This document shows, piece after piece, positions 24,898 through 33,926 of a stretch of 42,041 bases of DNA. Position 1 is the stretch's first letter; each line of letters starts with the position of its first letter. Both the position numbers and the translations under genes were made by a program. Below the pieces are notes generated by a model, which saw only the letters and a program-made list of their open reading frames with translations, was not told the DNA's origin and did not search any database. This stretch comes from an uncultured Nitrospiraceae bacterium (lineage in GTDB: Bacteria; Nitrospirota; Thermodesulfovibrionia; Thermodesulfovibrionales; SM23-35), in assembly GCA_937138415.1 (NCBI GenBank), contig CAKZPA010000036.1, positions 1 to 42,041 on the forward strand, given 5' to 3'.

Positions 24898-25905
24898 ATG
24901 CTGACGAGAGAGATGACGTGGGAAGTGCTCGCGCATCTTATCCCGGTGGATCATGCCACGCGATACACGCAGTGGGATTTCAGCGGCGCCAACCTCTCCG
25001 GGCTCGACCTCAGCGGGATGTATCTCGTCGAGACCAATTTCGGCGGCGCCAACCTCAGCAAATCGAAGCTCGTCGGCGCCGATCTCACGAAGGCATATCT
25101 CGGGAGCGCGATACTTAGCGGCGCCAACCTCAAGAGAGCGATACTCCGTGAAGTCTACCTCGGTGCCGATCTCAGCAGGCTGTCTCTCGACAACATCGAT
25201 GTCCACCGGGCGTTCCCCGGCGCGGATCTGAGCGGGGCGGACCTGAGCGGGGCGGACCTGAACAGAGCGAATCTCAGCGGGGCGGATCTCGGCGGGGCGA
25301 ATTTGACGAGGGCGAATCTCAGCGGGGCGAACCTCTGCGGCGCCAACCTCAAGGATGCCGATCTCACGGAAGCCTATCTGGGCGGCACCGATCTCGGCAA
25401 GGCATACCCGGGCGCGCACCTCGTCGAGGCGGACCTGACGAACGCGAACCTGAGCGGGGCCGACCTCAGGGGAGCATATTTCGAAGGGGCGAACCTGAGC
25501 GGCGCGTGCCTCCGCGGAGCGAACCTGAGCGACTCTTACTTCGGCAACGCCATGCTCAGAGGAGCAAATCTCGGCGCGTCGGACTTGAGCGGCGTTTCGT
25601 TCCTGAAAGCCGACCTCTCCAATTCCGACCTCCGCGACGCGAAGATTGTCGATGTGAATTTCAACTACGCCAATCTCTCCAACGCCGACATCACCGGCGC
25701 GACCTATAGGGGCGTTTCGACCATCGGATGGTACATCAAAGGCATCAGGGCGTCGCACATCTATACGTGCATTGTCGGCAACGAGGCGGAGCGGCATAAA
25801 TTCAGAAAGATGTTTCTCGAGGGACAGTTCGAGGAATTGTACAGATCGAGACATAGTTCGATGTCCTTCGCGGTCGAAAAAAGCGGCGCGTTGTCGAGGG
25901 AGTGA
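24898..25905 (+). CDS. Pentapeptide-repeat protein
   Basis: A 335-residue protein. After about 24 residues it consists of more than 45 tandem A(D/N)LSG-type pentapeptides to about residue 280, which form a right-handed square beta helix. Consecutive stretches such as GADLSGADLSGADLNRANLS show the repeats directly. The C-terminal 55 residues (GWYIKGIRASHIYTCIVGNEAERHKF and on) are not repeats. There is no signal peptide. The start at 24898 has GAAGGAGG eight bases before it; an upstream ATG in frame lies in repeat DNA. Such proteins are structurally clear but functionally varied (DNA mimicry, protein scaffolding). Its position inside the Tad locus is unusual. Confidence 0.9.
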   Translation: MLTREMTWEVLAHLIPVDHATRYTQWDFSGANLSGLDLSGMYLVETNFGGANLSKSKLVGADLTKAYLGSAILSGANLKRAILREVYLGADLSRLSLDNIDVHRAFPGADLSGADLSGADLNRANLSGADLGGANLTRANLSGANLCGANLKDADLTEAYLGGTDLGKAYPGAHLVEADLTNANLSGADLRGAYFEGANLSGACLRGANLSDSYFGNAMLRGANLGASDLSGVSFLKADLSNSDLRDAKIVDVNFNYANLSNADITGATYRGVSTIGWYIKGIRASHIYTCIVGNEAERHKFRKMFLEGQFEELYRSRHSSMSFAVEKSGALSRE

Positions 25906-26180
25906 CGAGCTGACGGCGTCGTTGCGCGCCTCATCCGCCACGGGCTCTCCCCGGCAATCTCGTCGTTGCCATCAGCAGCACGATAGCCCCACGTCCTCAT
26001 CCCGCCATAGGCGTCACCCTCACCCTCCCCTCTCCCCTCAAGGGAGAGGATTATACGGACTTTTGTGGATAGCAAAACGGCGAGATCGCCACTCCCGCCT
26101 TCGGCGGGATCGCGATGACAGAGACAAGGGCCTTCGAAGCTTCAGGGACACATAACTTGCTGAATGTGCCCCGGCTTGTC
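25906..26180. repeat. Dispersed repeats between the pentapeptide gene and tadE
   Basis: No gene. CACCCTCACCCTCCCC with the stem CTCTCCCCT-caa-GGGAGAGG is at about 26019-26048. A complete family-A element is at 26081-26120 (inner hairpin CCCGCC/GGCGGG), and a family-B element at 26141-26173. The family-A copy has a 38/40 identical partner in inverted orientation at 29985-30024. Confidence 0.75.
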
Positions 26181-26244
26181 CAAAAAGTTCAACAAATAGT
26201 TTTAACCGTTATCATTCGTTATCGTGAATAAAAGAAAAAAAGTC

Positions 26245-26273
26245 TTGACAATATATGAATTTCCCAATATCTT
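26245..26273 (+). promoter_or_regulatory. Sigma-70 promoter for the tadE operon
   Basis: TTGACA (26245-26250), a 17-base spacer and TATCTT (26268-26273). The start would be near 26280, giving a leader of about 107 bases to the tadE ATG, similar in length to the flp1 leader. Confidence 0.7.
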
Positions 26274-26386
26274 TAGAAGTAGGATGACGGGGGTAAGGAA
26301 TCTCACTGGGGAGAGTATCCGCTAATACAATACGATTTAGAAGCTATGGTGAATACCATTAACAAGATATTTATGGAGAGGAAAAG

Positions 26387-26830
26387 ATGAATGCGCAAAA
26401 AACACATAAGCATCGAGGGCAGACGCTGATCGAAACTGCGTTGATATTATTTATTTTGCTATTACTCCTCTTAGGCATAGCAGAATTTGCGAGGGCCTGG
26501 TACACAAAAAACTCGCTGAAAAATGCTGCGAGACAAGGCGCAAGGATTGCGGTCGTCACCCCGAATCTTACTGATCGTTCCGGCACATGTCCAAGCGGAG
26601 ACCCGGTAATTAGGGCTGTTTGCACTTCACCTGGGGTTCGAAACGATGGCCGAACAACTGTCGTCATAGATGTTGAGGGGAAAAGTGGAGCATCTGTTGC
26701 GGCAACAGGAGACACTGTTACAACACGGGTGACCTATAACGATAATAATTTTTTTGTGGTCGGTGGTGCGCCCTGGCCATGGCCAAAAGCACTTAATACG
26801 ACCGAGGCAACGAGTATGAGATATGAATGA
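26387..26830 (+). CDS. tadE: TadE-like pseudopilin
   Basis: A 147-residue TadE-family protein, a minor pseudopilin of the Tad pilus. After 11 residues ending HRG comes QTLIETALILFILLLLLLG, a prepilin-like site with Glu at +5 followed by IAEFARAWYTKNSLKNAARQGAR, the family's conserved helix. The rest is a small periplasmic or surface domain. GGAGAGG precedes the ATG. The gene is visibly more AT-rich than cpaB and cpaF. Its stop overlaps a 43-codon frame (26827-26958), so the annotated C-terminus may be short. Confidence 0.88.
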   Translation: MNAQKTHKHRGQTLIETALILFILLLLLLGIAEFARAWYTKNSLKNAARQGARIAVVTPNLTDRSGTCPSGDPVIRAVCTSPGVRNDGRTTVVIDVEGKSGASVAATGDTVTTRVTYNDNNFFVVGGAPWPWPKALNTTEATSMRYE

Positions 26831-26958
26831 GGAACTCTTTTACAGTGATCTCCGATTGTTCAAAGGATGGCACGGCGGCAAGCAGCACTGTGCGCGCATG
26901 GATTGATTCAGACAACAATATAACGTTTTCATTTGGATTTTGGTCATTGTTAACTTAA
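26827..26958 (+). CDS. Possible 43-residue ORF coupled to tadE
   Basis: An ATG overlaps the tadE stop (ATGA), and the frame runs 43 codons to a TAA 15 bases before cpaB. The product (starting MRNSFTVISDCSKDG and ending FGFWSLLT) has no signal peptide or clear domain. It could be a coupled small protein, or the original C-terminus of tadE displaced by a -1 frameshift, since TadE proteins often end in a beta-rich segment. There is no separate ribosome site. Confidence 0.35.
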   Translation: MRNSFTVISDCSKDGTAASSTVRAWIDSDNNITFSFGFWSLLT

Positions 26959-26973
26959 CGGAAGGAGGGTTTT

Positions 26974-27825
26974 ATGGTATCAAAACCGAAGCCAGTCATT
27001 ATCGCGGGCGCCCTGGCTGTGCTCGTTGCGGCGGTTGCGGCTTACGCTCTGTACGTCTATCTGCGAGGGCAGGAGCAGAAGCTGAGCGAGGCAGTCGCAA
27101 CCGAGAAGATCGTCGTCGCCGCAGTCGAGATCCCCGTGGGATCTGCAATTAACCTCACGCAGGTGAAAACGGCGGACTGGCCGAAAGCGAGCTTGCCGCA
27201 AGGCGTTTTCCCCTCGACCGATCAGGTCATCGGCAGAACCACGATCCAGACATTGATGCCGGGTGATGCCATCACCGAGACTAAGCTGATGCCGAAGGAG
27301 GGCCCGGTCGGCATCATGACCTATAGGATCCCCGAAGGCCATCGCGCCATGACCGTCGCGGTGGATCAAGTCGCCGGCGTTGCCGGATTCATCAATCCTG
27401 GCAACATCGTCGATGTCGTGCTCTCAATCGAACTCCCGGGCTCTCAGCAAAGCGTGAGCAAGATCGTCCTCCAGAATGTGCCGGTTCTCGCGATCGGCCA
27501 GATCGTGGAACAACAGGAAGGCAAGCCCGTGATCGTGCCCACGGTCACGGTAGATGTCACGCCCGATGAAGCGGAACGACTCGCGCTCGCGAGCACGCAG
27601 GGAAAACTCCAGCTCGTTCTGAGACGACTCGGCGACAAAGAAGAGGTGAAGACAACCGGCGCGACGGTCACGAAAGTCCTCGGCGGGACAGTGACCGCGG
27701 TGAGGACGTCGCCGGCTTCCGGAGCGAGGGCAGTGAAAACACCTGAACCGCAGCCCGAACAATTCACATCCATCGATGTGTTCCGCGGGTCAACGAAGAC
27801 GGTCGAGAAGTTCAAGGCGCAATAG
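26974..27825 (+). CDS. cpaB: Flp pilus assembly protein CpaB (RcpC)
   Basis: A 283-residue periplasmic protein anchored by one N-terminal helix (about 8-30). The SAF domain follows (about 44-110: VAAVEIPVGSAINLTQVKTADWPKA, and PGDAITETKL), then the RcpC/CpaB domain with YRIPEGHRAMTVAVDQVAGVAGFINPGNIVDVVLS and VTPDEAERLALASTQGKLQLVLR. Members contact peptidoglycan-side parts of the secretin complex and are needed for pilus output. A strong GGAAGGAGGG precedes the ATG by five to six bases. It is followed by a 278-base gap containing another repeat, then cpaC. Confidence 0.95.
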   Translation: MVSKPKPVIIAGALAVLVAAVAAYALYVYLRGQEQKLSEAVATEKIVVAAVEIPVGSAINLTQVKTADWPKASLPQGVFPSTDQVIGRTTIQTLMPGDAITETKLMPKEGPVGIMTYRIPEGHRAMTVAVDQVAGVAGFINPGNIVDVVLSIELPGSQQSVSKIVLQNVPVLAIGQIVEQQEGKPVIVPTVTVDVTPDEAERLALASTQGKLQLVLRRLGDKEEVKTTGATVTKVLGGTVTAVRTSPASGARAVKTPEPQPEQFTSIDVFRGSTKTVEKFKAQ

Positions 27826-27888
27826 AGACACTATGGACGATGGATTGTTTGCCGATGGTTATCGTTCTCCGGCTCGAACGGGTAATTT

Positions 27889-27986
27889 GTGGTTCGACAA
27901 GCGCACCAGAGCGTTCGACAGGCGGCGCACTATGGCATCCGACATGTTCACCATGGCCTATTTCACCCTGAGCTTGTCGTAGGGTG
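27889..27986. repeat. TTCGACAAGC / CCCTGAGCTTGTCG dispersed repeat
   Basis: GGTTCGACAAGCGCACC (27891-27907), GTTCGACAGGCGGCGCAC (27913-27930) and CACCCTGAGCTTGTCGTAGGGTG (27964-27986, with ACCCT/AGGGT arms) form the two ends of a repeat type that I know from many environmental genomes. The rest of the 278-base gap between cpaB and cpaC holds no gene. Confidence 0.65.
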
Positions 27987-28103
27987 TATCCCTCGACCAC
28001 GCATGTTCTCGGGCTTGATCAAAGGATCGGGCGATGACGTCATGCAACTGGCACGCTTATAAGGACAGTAGAATTCTTACCACATTATATAAAGGAGGGT
28101 CTC

Positions 28104-29717
28104 ATGAATAAAAAGGGGAGCGCGACACTTTCATCGACGGTCGTCTTATTCGCCGTCATCTTTTCGTTGACCATCCTTCCGGCATCCGCGGAAGAATATG
28201 CCGTCAAGCTCGATCCCGCCGCAGTGGGAAAAAAGGCGGTGCCCATCGACGTCATTGTCGGGAAGGAAACGGTTCTGAAAATCAACAAGCCGCCACAGGA
28301 TATCAAACAGGTCTCCCTCGCGAACAACGAAATCGCCGATATCAAACCTCTCCTCGCCTTCCCAGCCGCGAAGATGGTCGAAGTGATCATTACGGGGAAA
28401 AAGCCGGGAATTACAAGCCTCATCGTGTGGGACAAGGACGGGAACAAAAGCTTCTTCGACATCGTCGTCCATCGAGAGAGAATGGTGGAATTCGAGCGCG
28501 AGAGAGCTGAAGTCATCGAAAAGAAAATTAAAACCCTCGCCCCTGATTCCGCCGTCAGGGTGGAGATAGCCGGCGACACGATCGTCTTGACCGGCACAGC
28601 GAACAATCGACACTTGATCGACAGAATAGAGAAGGTAGCGTTACTCTACGCGTCGCCCGGCTGCGATGGCATTTCGAGGGGAGAATCGCTGCCAGCCATC
28701 CACCCGGATAAGAAAGAAGAAAAGGCCAAGGCCGCAGGTTACGTCTCCGTCAATGTCACCCAGCAGGCCCTTCAGCAGGCTGAGGAAAAAAAGAAAACGG
28801 AAGCCCTCTGCGTATTGAACCTCATAACCATGCCCGAAGCCCAGCAGGTGCTCCTCGAAGTGAAGGTCGCTCAGATCAACAAGACGAAATTGAAGGAGCT
28901 CGGTATTTCGTACTTGATTAAGAACAAAAACTTTGAGTTCACTGCGCCCGGTCTCGCCACTTCGCCGCTCGGTTGCATTGGTGGCGATTGCGAAACGATG
29001 CCCGCCCCGATCAATGTGATACCAGGAATATTAGGTTTTGACATAGAAGCTCAGCCACCTCAAATAGGGTTTGCACACTACCCCGGTGGCGTGGCTTCAG
29101 TGATAAAGGCACTCCAGGAAAAAGGATTCGGTAAGATTCTCGCGGAACCCAATCTACTGGTGAGGAGCGGGGAGAAAGGGAAATTCCACGTTGGCACACG
29201 AATACCCATCCAAACAGTCGAAGGAACCGGAGCGGACCGCACCGTTAGCATTCAGTACGAAGAAGTGGGAATCAAGCTACATTTTGCTCCCGAGGTGCTC
29301 GAAACCGGTGCGATCAGACTCGCCATAGAACCGGCGGAAGTAAGCGCCGTCGCACGATATGTTGCTTTCTTAGGCATCGTCGCTCCGGAAATCGATACGC
29401 GAACAGTCAATACCAGTGTTGATCTGAAAGAGGGGGAAAGCCTCGTTCTCGCGGGCCTGCTTTCCGAAGAGATGAAGAAGAACATTCAAAAATTACCGAT
29501 CCTTGGAGATGTGCCTATTTTGGGAGCCCTCTTTAGAAGCACGCGGGATGAACTGCTCGAAAAGGAGCTTGTATTTTTCATTACGCCAAAGCTCGTCAAA
29601 CCAATGGCGCCGGGTGAAAAGGTGAAGCTGCCGACCGACAACAGGCCGACCCCTGAAGAGGAACGGCAGTTCCAGTGGATCCCGATGCCGGGAGCTGGCG
29701 AAGGGGCGTTCAAATGA
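28104..29717 (+). CDS. cpaC: Flp pilus secretin CpaC (RcpA)
   Basis: A 537-residue outer-membrane secretin, the channel for the pilus. A signal peptide with a likely cut after ASA at residue 29 comes first. The pilus N-terminal domain is at about 40-115 (PIDVIVGKETVLKINKPPQDIKQVS...). A BON-like domain follows at about 145-190 (AVRVEIAGDTIVLTGTANNRHLIDRI). The secretin domain runs from about 245 to 505 with VLLEVKVAQINKTKLKELGI, LAEPNLLVRSGEKGKFHVG and the C-terminal signature VPILGALFRSTRDELLEKELVFFITP. A lysine-rich linker lies before the secretin domain. The ATG follows AAAGGAGGG. Confidence 0.96.
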   Translation: MNKKGSATLSSTVVLFAVIFSLTILPASAEEYAVKLDPAAVGKKAVPIDVIVGKETVLKINKPPQDIKQVSLANNEIADIKPLLAFPAAKMVEVIITGKKPGITSLIVWDKDGNKSFFDIVVHRERMVEFERERAEVIEKKIKTLAPDSAVRVEIAGDTIVLTGTANNRHLIDRIEKVALLYASPGCDGISRGESLPAIHPDKKEEKAKAAGYVSVNVTQQALQQAEEKKKTEALCVLNLITMPEAQQVLLEVKVAQINKTKLKELGISYLIKNKNFEFTAPGLATSPLGCIGGDCETMPAPINVIPGILGFDIEAQPPQIGFAHYPGGVASVIKALQEKGFGKILAEPNLLVRSGEKGKFHVGTRIPIQTVEGTGADRTVSIQYEEVGIKLHFAPEVLETGAIRLAIEPAEVSAVARYVAFLGIVAPEIDTRTVNTSVDLKEGESLVLAGLLSEEMKKNIQKLPILGDVPILGALFRSTRDELLEKELVFFITPKLVKPMAPGEKVKLPTDNRPTPEEERQFQWIPMPGAGEGAFK

Positions 29718-30091
29718 AATCACCTCATAAGTGCCGGCTTATCCCTTCACTCGGGGGTCCAGGACTCGCCGAGGAGAGGGGAGGGGGTAGCAGGTGACAG
29801 GTGGAGGCCGTGAAGACTGAGACTTATGGAGACTGTGAGAACAAACAATGACAACGGAGAGATTGCCGCGTCCCGCTTCGCGGGACTCGTCTGCCTCGGC
29901 GGATCCGCCCGAGTGCGGACAATGACAACAGGTGGGTATCATCGTCCACACGGGTCGCCGCAGACGGACAATGACTTGTGTCTATGTCATCGCGATTCCG
30001 CCGAAGGCGGGAGTAGCGATCTCGCTGTTTAAAGATGACGGACCGAGACTCATGGACACGTTAAGAACAACCCGATGAATGAGGTGCTGAC
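29718..30091. repeat. Gene-free region of dispersed repeats between cpaC and tadG
   Basis: No gene. One family-A element at 29859-29927 contains a second nested stem CTCGGCGGATCCGCCCGAG; another, in inverted orientation, is at 29985-30024. Isolated AATGACA ends are at about 29847 and 29970. The inverted copy differs from that at 26081-26120 at two of 40 positions. Confidence 0.7.
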
Positions 30092-31267
30092 ATGAAAAAG
30101 AGACTAATGACATATGCAAAAAACCACAGGGGAGTTACGTTGGTGCTGATGGCATTTTTTCTGGTCATTTTATTGATCTTTGCCAGTCTGGCGATCGACA
30201 TTGCCTATATGTACAACGTAAAGAATCAGTTGCAGGTCGCCGCCGACGCGGCCGCACTGGCAGGTGCAGCTAAGCTACACAATAACGTCTCAAGTCCTGA
30301 CTATCTCATACAAAGAGAAGCAAGGGATACGGCAAGAAATTTTGCGGCGAAAAACAAAGCGGCCGGAGACTGGGTCGAATTGATCACAGACTATTCAAAT
30401 ACCCTCAGTGAGGGTAACGATATTACCGTCGGCCGTTGGGATGGAACAAGATATATCAGTGCAGACGATCCCAATGGCAGGCCAATCAATGCTATCGAGG
30501 TGAAGCCCAAGAGATACGAGGGGTTAAGCGGTAGTCGGGGCCCGGTGAGGTTATTCTTAGGCCCTATCTTTCAGTTAATCGGCGCTGACTGGACCTTTAT
30601 GAGCGCCGGCGGTTATGCTATCGCCGCTCTGCCCCCACTCCCATCGACAGGCCTCGTGCTCTGCCAGCCTGCATGTTCACTCTCCGGGACGCAACTTGAT
30701 ACCCCTTTTCTCTCCAATAACCAGCAATCGAGTGCGGCGTATTCATTATCTTACACAGAGTTCCTATTAAGAACGCCTGTCGGGAAAACTACCTGTCTGA
30801 GAAACGTAAATAATTGTGCGAGAGGTCTTGATAACGACTGTGCTACGAATGATCAGAAAGCTGTCGCTTCGTATATTTGGCAATTAAGGACCGCCCCAAC
30901 ACGATGTGGGACATTACGGTGGGACAATGGTGTAGGAAATATTCCGAGCGATATAGAATGTGCTTTTAAGGATACTACTCTTGATGCCGCTTCTAAGACG
31001 ATAGTGAATGGAAGAACAGTAAACTGGAAGGTCATTGTTCCAATTTCTGAGATGTGCCCGTCCGGAACGACACCCGGGCAGACCGAGGTATCCAATATTA
31101 CGCAATTGGCCGAAATCGTAATCGTGGACGTGGTTGATGCTCAAGGTAGAAGCGTCATTTACGACCAACAAGCAGCGTCGCCTGTTGGCATAAAAATAAG
31201 CAGGATCGATTGTTTCCCTTGTGATGATTGGACTCGTATCGGAAAGAGAGCCGTGCTCGTTAAATAG
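30092..31267 (+). CDS. tadG: TadG-like Flp pilus-assembly protein
   Basis: A 391-residue TadE/G-type protein. NHRGVTLVLMAFFLVILLIFASLAIDIAYMYNVKNQLQVAADAAALAGA (read across residues 12-60) is the family N-terminus: a membrane helix followed by the conserved Ala-rich helix. No von Willebrand domain is apparent, unlike the largest TadG proteins. The C-terminal half has ten cysteines, in pairs such as LCQPAC and DCFPC, suggesting an extracytoplasmic domain held by disulfides. The gene is more AT-rich than its neighbours cpaC and cpaE. GAGGTG precedes the ATG. Confidence 0.85.
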   Translation: MKKRLMTYAKNHRGVTLVLMAFFLVILLIFASLAIDIAYMYNVKNQLQVAADAAALAGAAKLHNNVSSPDYLIQREARDTARNFAAKNKAAGDWVELITDYSNTLSEGNDITVGRWDGTRYISADDPNGRPINAIEVKPKRYEGLSGSRGPVRLFLGPIFQLIGADWTFMSAGGYAIAALPPLPSTGLVLCQPACSLSGTQLDTPFLSNNQQSSAAYSLSYTEFLLRTPVGKTTCLRNVNNCARGLDNDCATNDQKAVASYIWQLRTAPTRCGTLRWDNGVGNIPSDIECAFKDTTLDAASKTIVNGRTVNWKVIVPISEMCPSGTTPGQTEVSNITQLAEIVIVDVVDAQGRSVIYDQQAASPVGIKISRIDCFPCDDWTRIGKRAVLVK

Positions 31268-31465
31268 TCATGTTAGAAGACAAAGCAGACGGACTGACTT
31301 TCTGCGGAATAATTTTATATGCCAGACGATTCCCGCCTTGGGCGAATCACCGAGGTGAACGGAACAAACCCTAAAGCAACGAGGACAAGGGCCGCAATAG
31401 CATACAAAAGATTACATGCAATTAGATATAAATAAAATTAGCGGAAGGAGAACTGATCAAGGGCT

Positions 31466-32599
31466 ATGCCACAGAATATCACGGTCGTCATCATCGACTC
31501 TGACCTCACGTCGCTGAACAACATCACCAGGTTCATCGAAAGCCTTGGGGACAGCGTGTCCATCGAGGGCACCGCACCCACTTTCGAGAAAGGGTATGAA
31601 CTCGTCCACAAGAAGCGGCCTATGGTCGTCATCATGGAGATCGGGAGCGATGTCAACCTCGCCATCGAACGCATCGAGCAGATACTGAGCCGCTTTCCGC
31701 AGGTGTCCATCTTTGCGACCTCAGAAGACAAGTCCTCCGAAACCATCCTTCGGGTCATGCGGGCGGGCGCTACGGAGTATCTTCTCAGGCCTGTCTCCCA
31801 GACCGACCTCACGTTCGCGCTCCAAAAAATCGGTCGTCTCTGGCTCGTCAAGCCCGTCGAGGAGGAGGCCGGAAGAATCATCACCGTCTTCAGCCCGAAG
31901 GGCGGCGCGGGCGTCACGACGATCGCCATTAATGTGGCAACGAATATCCACCAGATGACCGGGAAATCGACGGTACTCGTGGACCTCGATCTCAACGCCG
32001 GAGATGTCACGACATTCCTCAACATGAAGCCGGCCTATACAATCAGCGACGTGACGATGAATATCAGCCGCCTCGATCGGAACTTTCTACAGGGCGTGAT
32101 CGCGAAGCACGAATCCGGCATCTCAGTGCTGGCGGAACCGCAAAAACTCGAGGAAGGCGTCTCCATCTCGAGCAGCGAGATCAAGAAAGTGCTGAGCCTC
32201 CTGAAATCGATGTACAAATATATCATCATCGACGCGGAGACAATTTCGGAGAGGACCGCCATCGCCATCGAAATGTCGGACCTTATCCTGCTCGTATTCA
32301 TCTTGAGTTTGCCCAGTATAAAGAATATGCAACGGCATCTCAAGTATTTCGACAGGATCGGCCTCGGGAAGGATAGAGTGAAACTCGTCGCCAACAGGTA
32401 CCTGAAGAAAGGCGACATAACGATTCAGGACACGGAGAAGGCCCTGAATTACCCCATTTTCTTTGCGCTCCCGAACGAGTACGACACGGCAATGATGTGC
32501 CTGAACAAAGGTGTTCCGATCAGCGAAGGAGCGCCCCGTTCTCAGCTCAACCAGTCGCTGAAGGAACTGACGAAAATGGTCGTCCAGAGCCAATCATAG
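31466..32599 (+). CDS. cpaE: Pilus localisation ATPase CpaE (TadZ)
   Basis: A 377-residue protein with an N-terminal receiver-like domain (1-125) and a ParA/MinD-type ATPase domain (about 137-375). In the receiver the acid pocket D11/D13 is kept, but the phosphoacceptor position is Glu58 (VVIMEIG), so control by phosphorylation is unlikely. The ATPase has the deviant Walker [12 protein letters not shown] with K145 and [13 protein letters not shown]. CpaE/TadZ places the Tad machine at the pole or on one side of the cell. The ribosome site is poor (AAGGG very near the ATG; AAGGAG 16 bases away). The 198-base gap upstream holds a short repeat fragment near 31328-31358. Confidence 0.93.
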   Translation: MPQNITVVIIDSDLTSLNNITRFIESLGDSVSIEGTAPTFEKGYELVHKKRPMVVIMEIGSDVNLAIERIEQILSRFPQVSIFATSEDKSSETILRVMRAGATEYLLRPVSQTDLTFALQKIGRLWLVKPVEEEAGRIITVFSPKGGAGVTTIAINVATNIHQMTGKSTVLVDLDLNAGDVTTFLNMKPAYTISDVTMNISRLDRNFLQGVIAKHESGISVLAEPQKLEEGVSISSSEIKKVLSLLKSMYKYIIIDAETISERTAIAIEMSDLILLVFILSLPSIKNMQRHLKYFDRIGLGKDRVKLVANRYLKKGDITIQDTEKALNYPIFFALPNEYDTAMMCLNKGVPISEGAPRSQLNQSLKELTKMVVQSQS

Positions 32600-32615
32600 A
32601 GGAGGTGACGTTTCT

Positions 32616-33926
32616 ATGGCCATAGGAGATGCGGCGGAACTGACGCGGGCATCGAAGCCCGACGTCTATCATAGCCTCAAAGCGAAGATTCACAGGAAGC
32701 TGATCGAACGCCTCGATTTTACGAGCTTCGACCTCATCGAGAAGGACATCCTGAGCAGGGAGATCAGCCGAATCGTCGAAACCCTCATCGAAGACGAGAA
32801 GATACCCCTGAGCGCCAAGGAAAAGGACAACCTTATCGTCGATATCCTGCATGAGACCTTCGGCCTGGGGCCGATCGAGCCTTTGCTCTACGATCCCGAC
32901 ATCTCGGATATTCTCGTCAACCGATACAACCAGATCTACATCGAGAAGTTCGGAAAACTGCAGAAGGTCGATCTCTCTTTCAGGGACGACAACCACCTCC
33001 TCCAGATCATAGACAGAATCGTTTCGAAAATCGGGCGGCGGGTCGACGAATCCTCGCCCTATGTGGACGCGCGACTTCCCGACGGCTCGAGGGTAAACGC
33101 GATCATCCCGCCCCTCGCGCTCGACGGGCCGGTCCTCTCGATACGCCGTTTCGGCGTCGATCCGCTCAAGATGTTGGACATAATCGCGTTCGGCACGCTC
33201 ACGCAGAACATGGCGAAGGTCCTCGAGGGATGCGTGAAATGCCGGCTCAATATCCTCATATCGGGCGGCACAGGCACAGGCAAGACCACCCTTCTGAACA
33301 TTCTTTCCGAGTTCGTGCCGAACACAGAGAGGATCATCACGATCGAAGATTCGGCGGAGCTCCAGCTGAAGCAGGAACACGTCGTGAGGCTCGAGACGCG
33401 GCCGCCGAACATCGAAGGGAAAGGCGAAGTGACGCAGAGGGACCTCGTGCGGAATACCCTGAGGATGAGGCCGGACCGTATCATCGTCGGCGAGGTGAGG
33501 GGTGGGGAAGCGCTCGACATGCTCCAGGCGATGAACACCGGCCACGACGGCTCGCTCTCGACAATTCACGCCAATACGGCACGGGATGCCCTCGCGCGGT
33601 TGGAGACGATGGTGCTCATGGCGGGGATGGATCTGCCGGAGCGGGCGATCAAAGAGCAGATCGCTTCCGCGCTGAATGTCGTCGTCCACTTATCCCGCAT
33701 GTCGGACGGAACGAGAAAGATCGTCCAGATCTCGGAGATCACGGGGATGGAAGGTTCGACGATCGTCATGCAGGATATCTTCCGCTACGAAAGGCGCGGC
33801 ATAGGCCCCGATGGCCGGGTCATCGGAGAATTCCAGCCCACAGGCGTGAGGCCGTGGTTCATGGAGAAATTCAAGGTTTCGGGCATCGAACTGCCACCCC
33901 ACATCTTCGAAAGGACACAGCCATGA
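32616..33926 (+). CDS. cpaF: Flp pilus assembly ATPase CpaF (TadA)
   Basis: A 436-residue secretion ATPase of the VirB11/GspE superfamily powering pilus extension (and retraction in some Tad systems). [20 protein letters not shown] is the typical N-terminal domain. Walker [10 protein letters not shown] is at 217-225, the Asp box IEDSAEL at 243-249, Walker [10 protein letters not shown] at 288-296 and the His box [12 protein letters not shown] at 309-320. It starts 16 bases after cpaE behind GAGGAGGTG, and its stop overlaps the tadB start by four bases, so it is in a coupled operon. Confidence 0.97.
   Translation: MAIGDAAELTRASKPDVYHSLKAKIHRKLIERLDFTSFDLIEKDILSREISRIVETLIEDEKIPLSAKEKDNLIVDILHETFGLGPIEPLLYDPDISDILVNRYNQIYIEKFGKLQKVDLSFRDDNHLLQIIDRIVSKIGRRVDESSPYVDARLPDGSRVNAIIPPLALDGPVLSIRRFGVDPLKMLDIIAFGTLTQNMAKVLEGCVKCRLNILISGGTGTGKTTLLNILSEFVPNTERIITIEDSAELQLKQEHVVRLETRPPNIEGKGEVTQRDLVRNTLRMRPDRIIVGEVRGGEALDMLQAMNTGHDGSLSTIHANTARDALARLETMVLMAGMDLPERAIKEQIASALNVVVHLSRMSDGTRKIVQISEITGMEGSTIVMQDIFRYERRGIGPDGRVIGEFQPTGVRPWFMEKFKVSGIELPPHIFERTQP

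Noticed and set aside
24814-25941. Long minus-strand reading frame opposite the pentapeptide gene
   Set aside because: Its repeats (EVRPAEIR-like) are the complement of the pentapeptide code. The plus strand has the ribosome site and the structural pattern.
28050-28066. Sigma-54-like TGGCACG before cpaC
   Set aside because: The -12 GC does not occur at the required ten-base spacing from GG.
33230-33922. N-terminal extension of tadB into cpaF
   Set aside because: The extension is a shifted frame of cpaF, Arg/His-rich, and the ATG at 33923 gives the TadB family start with an ATGA overlap.
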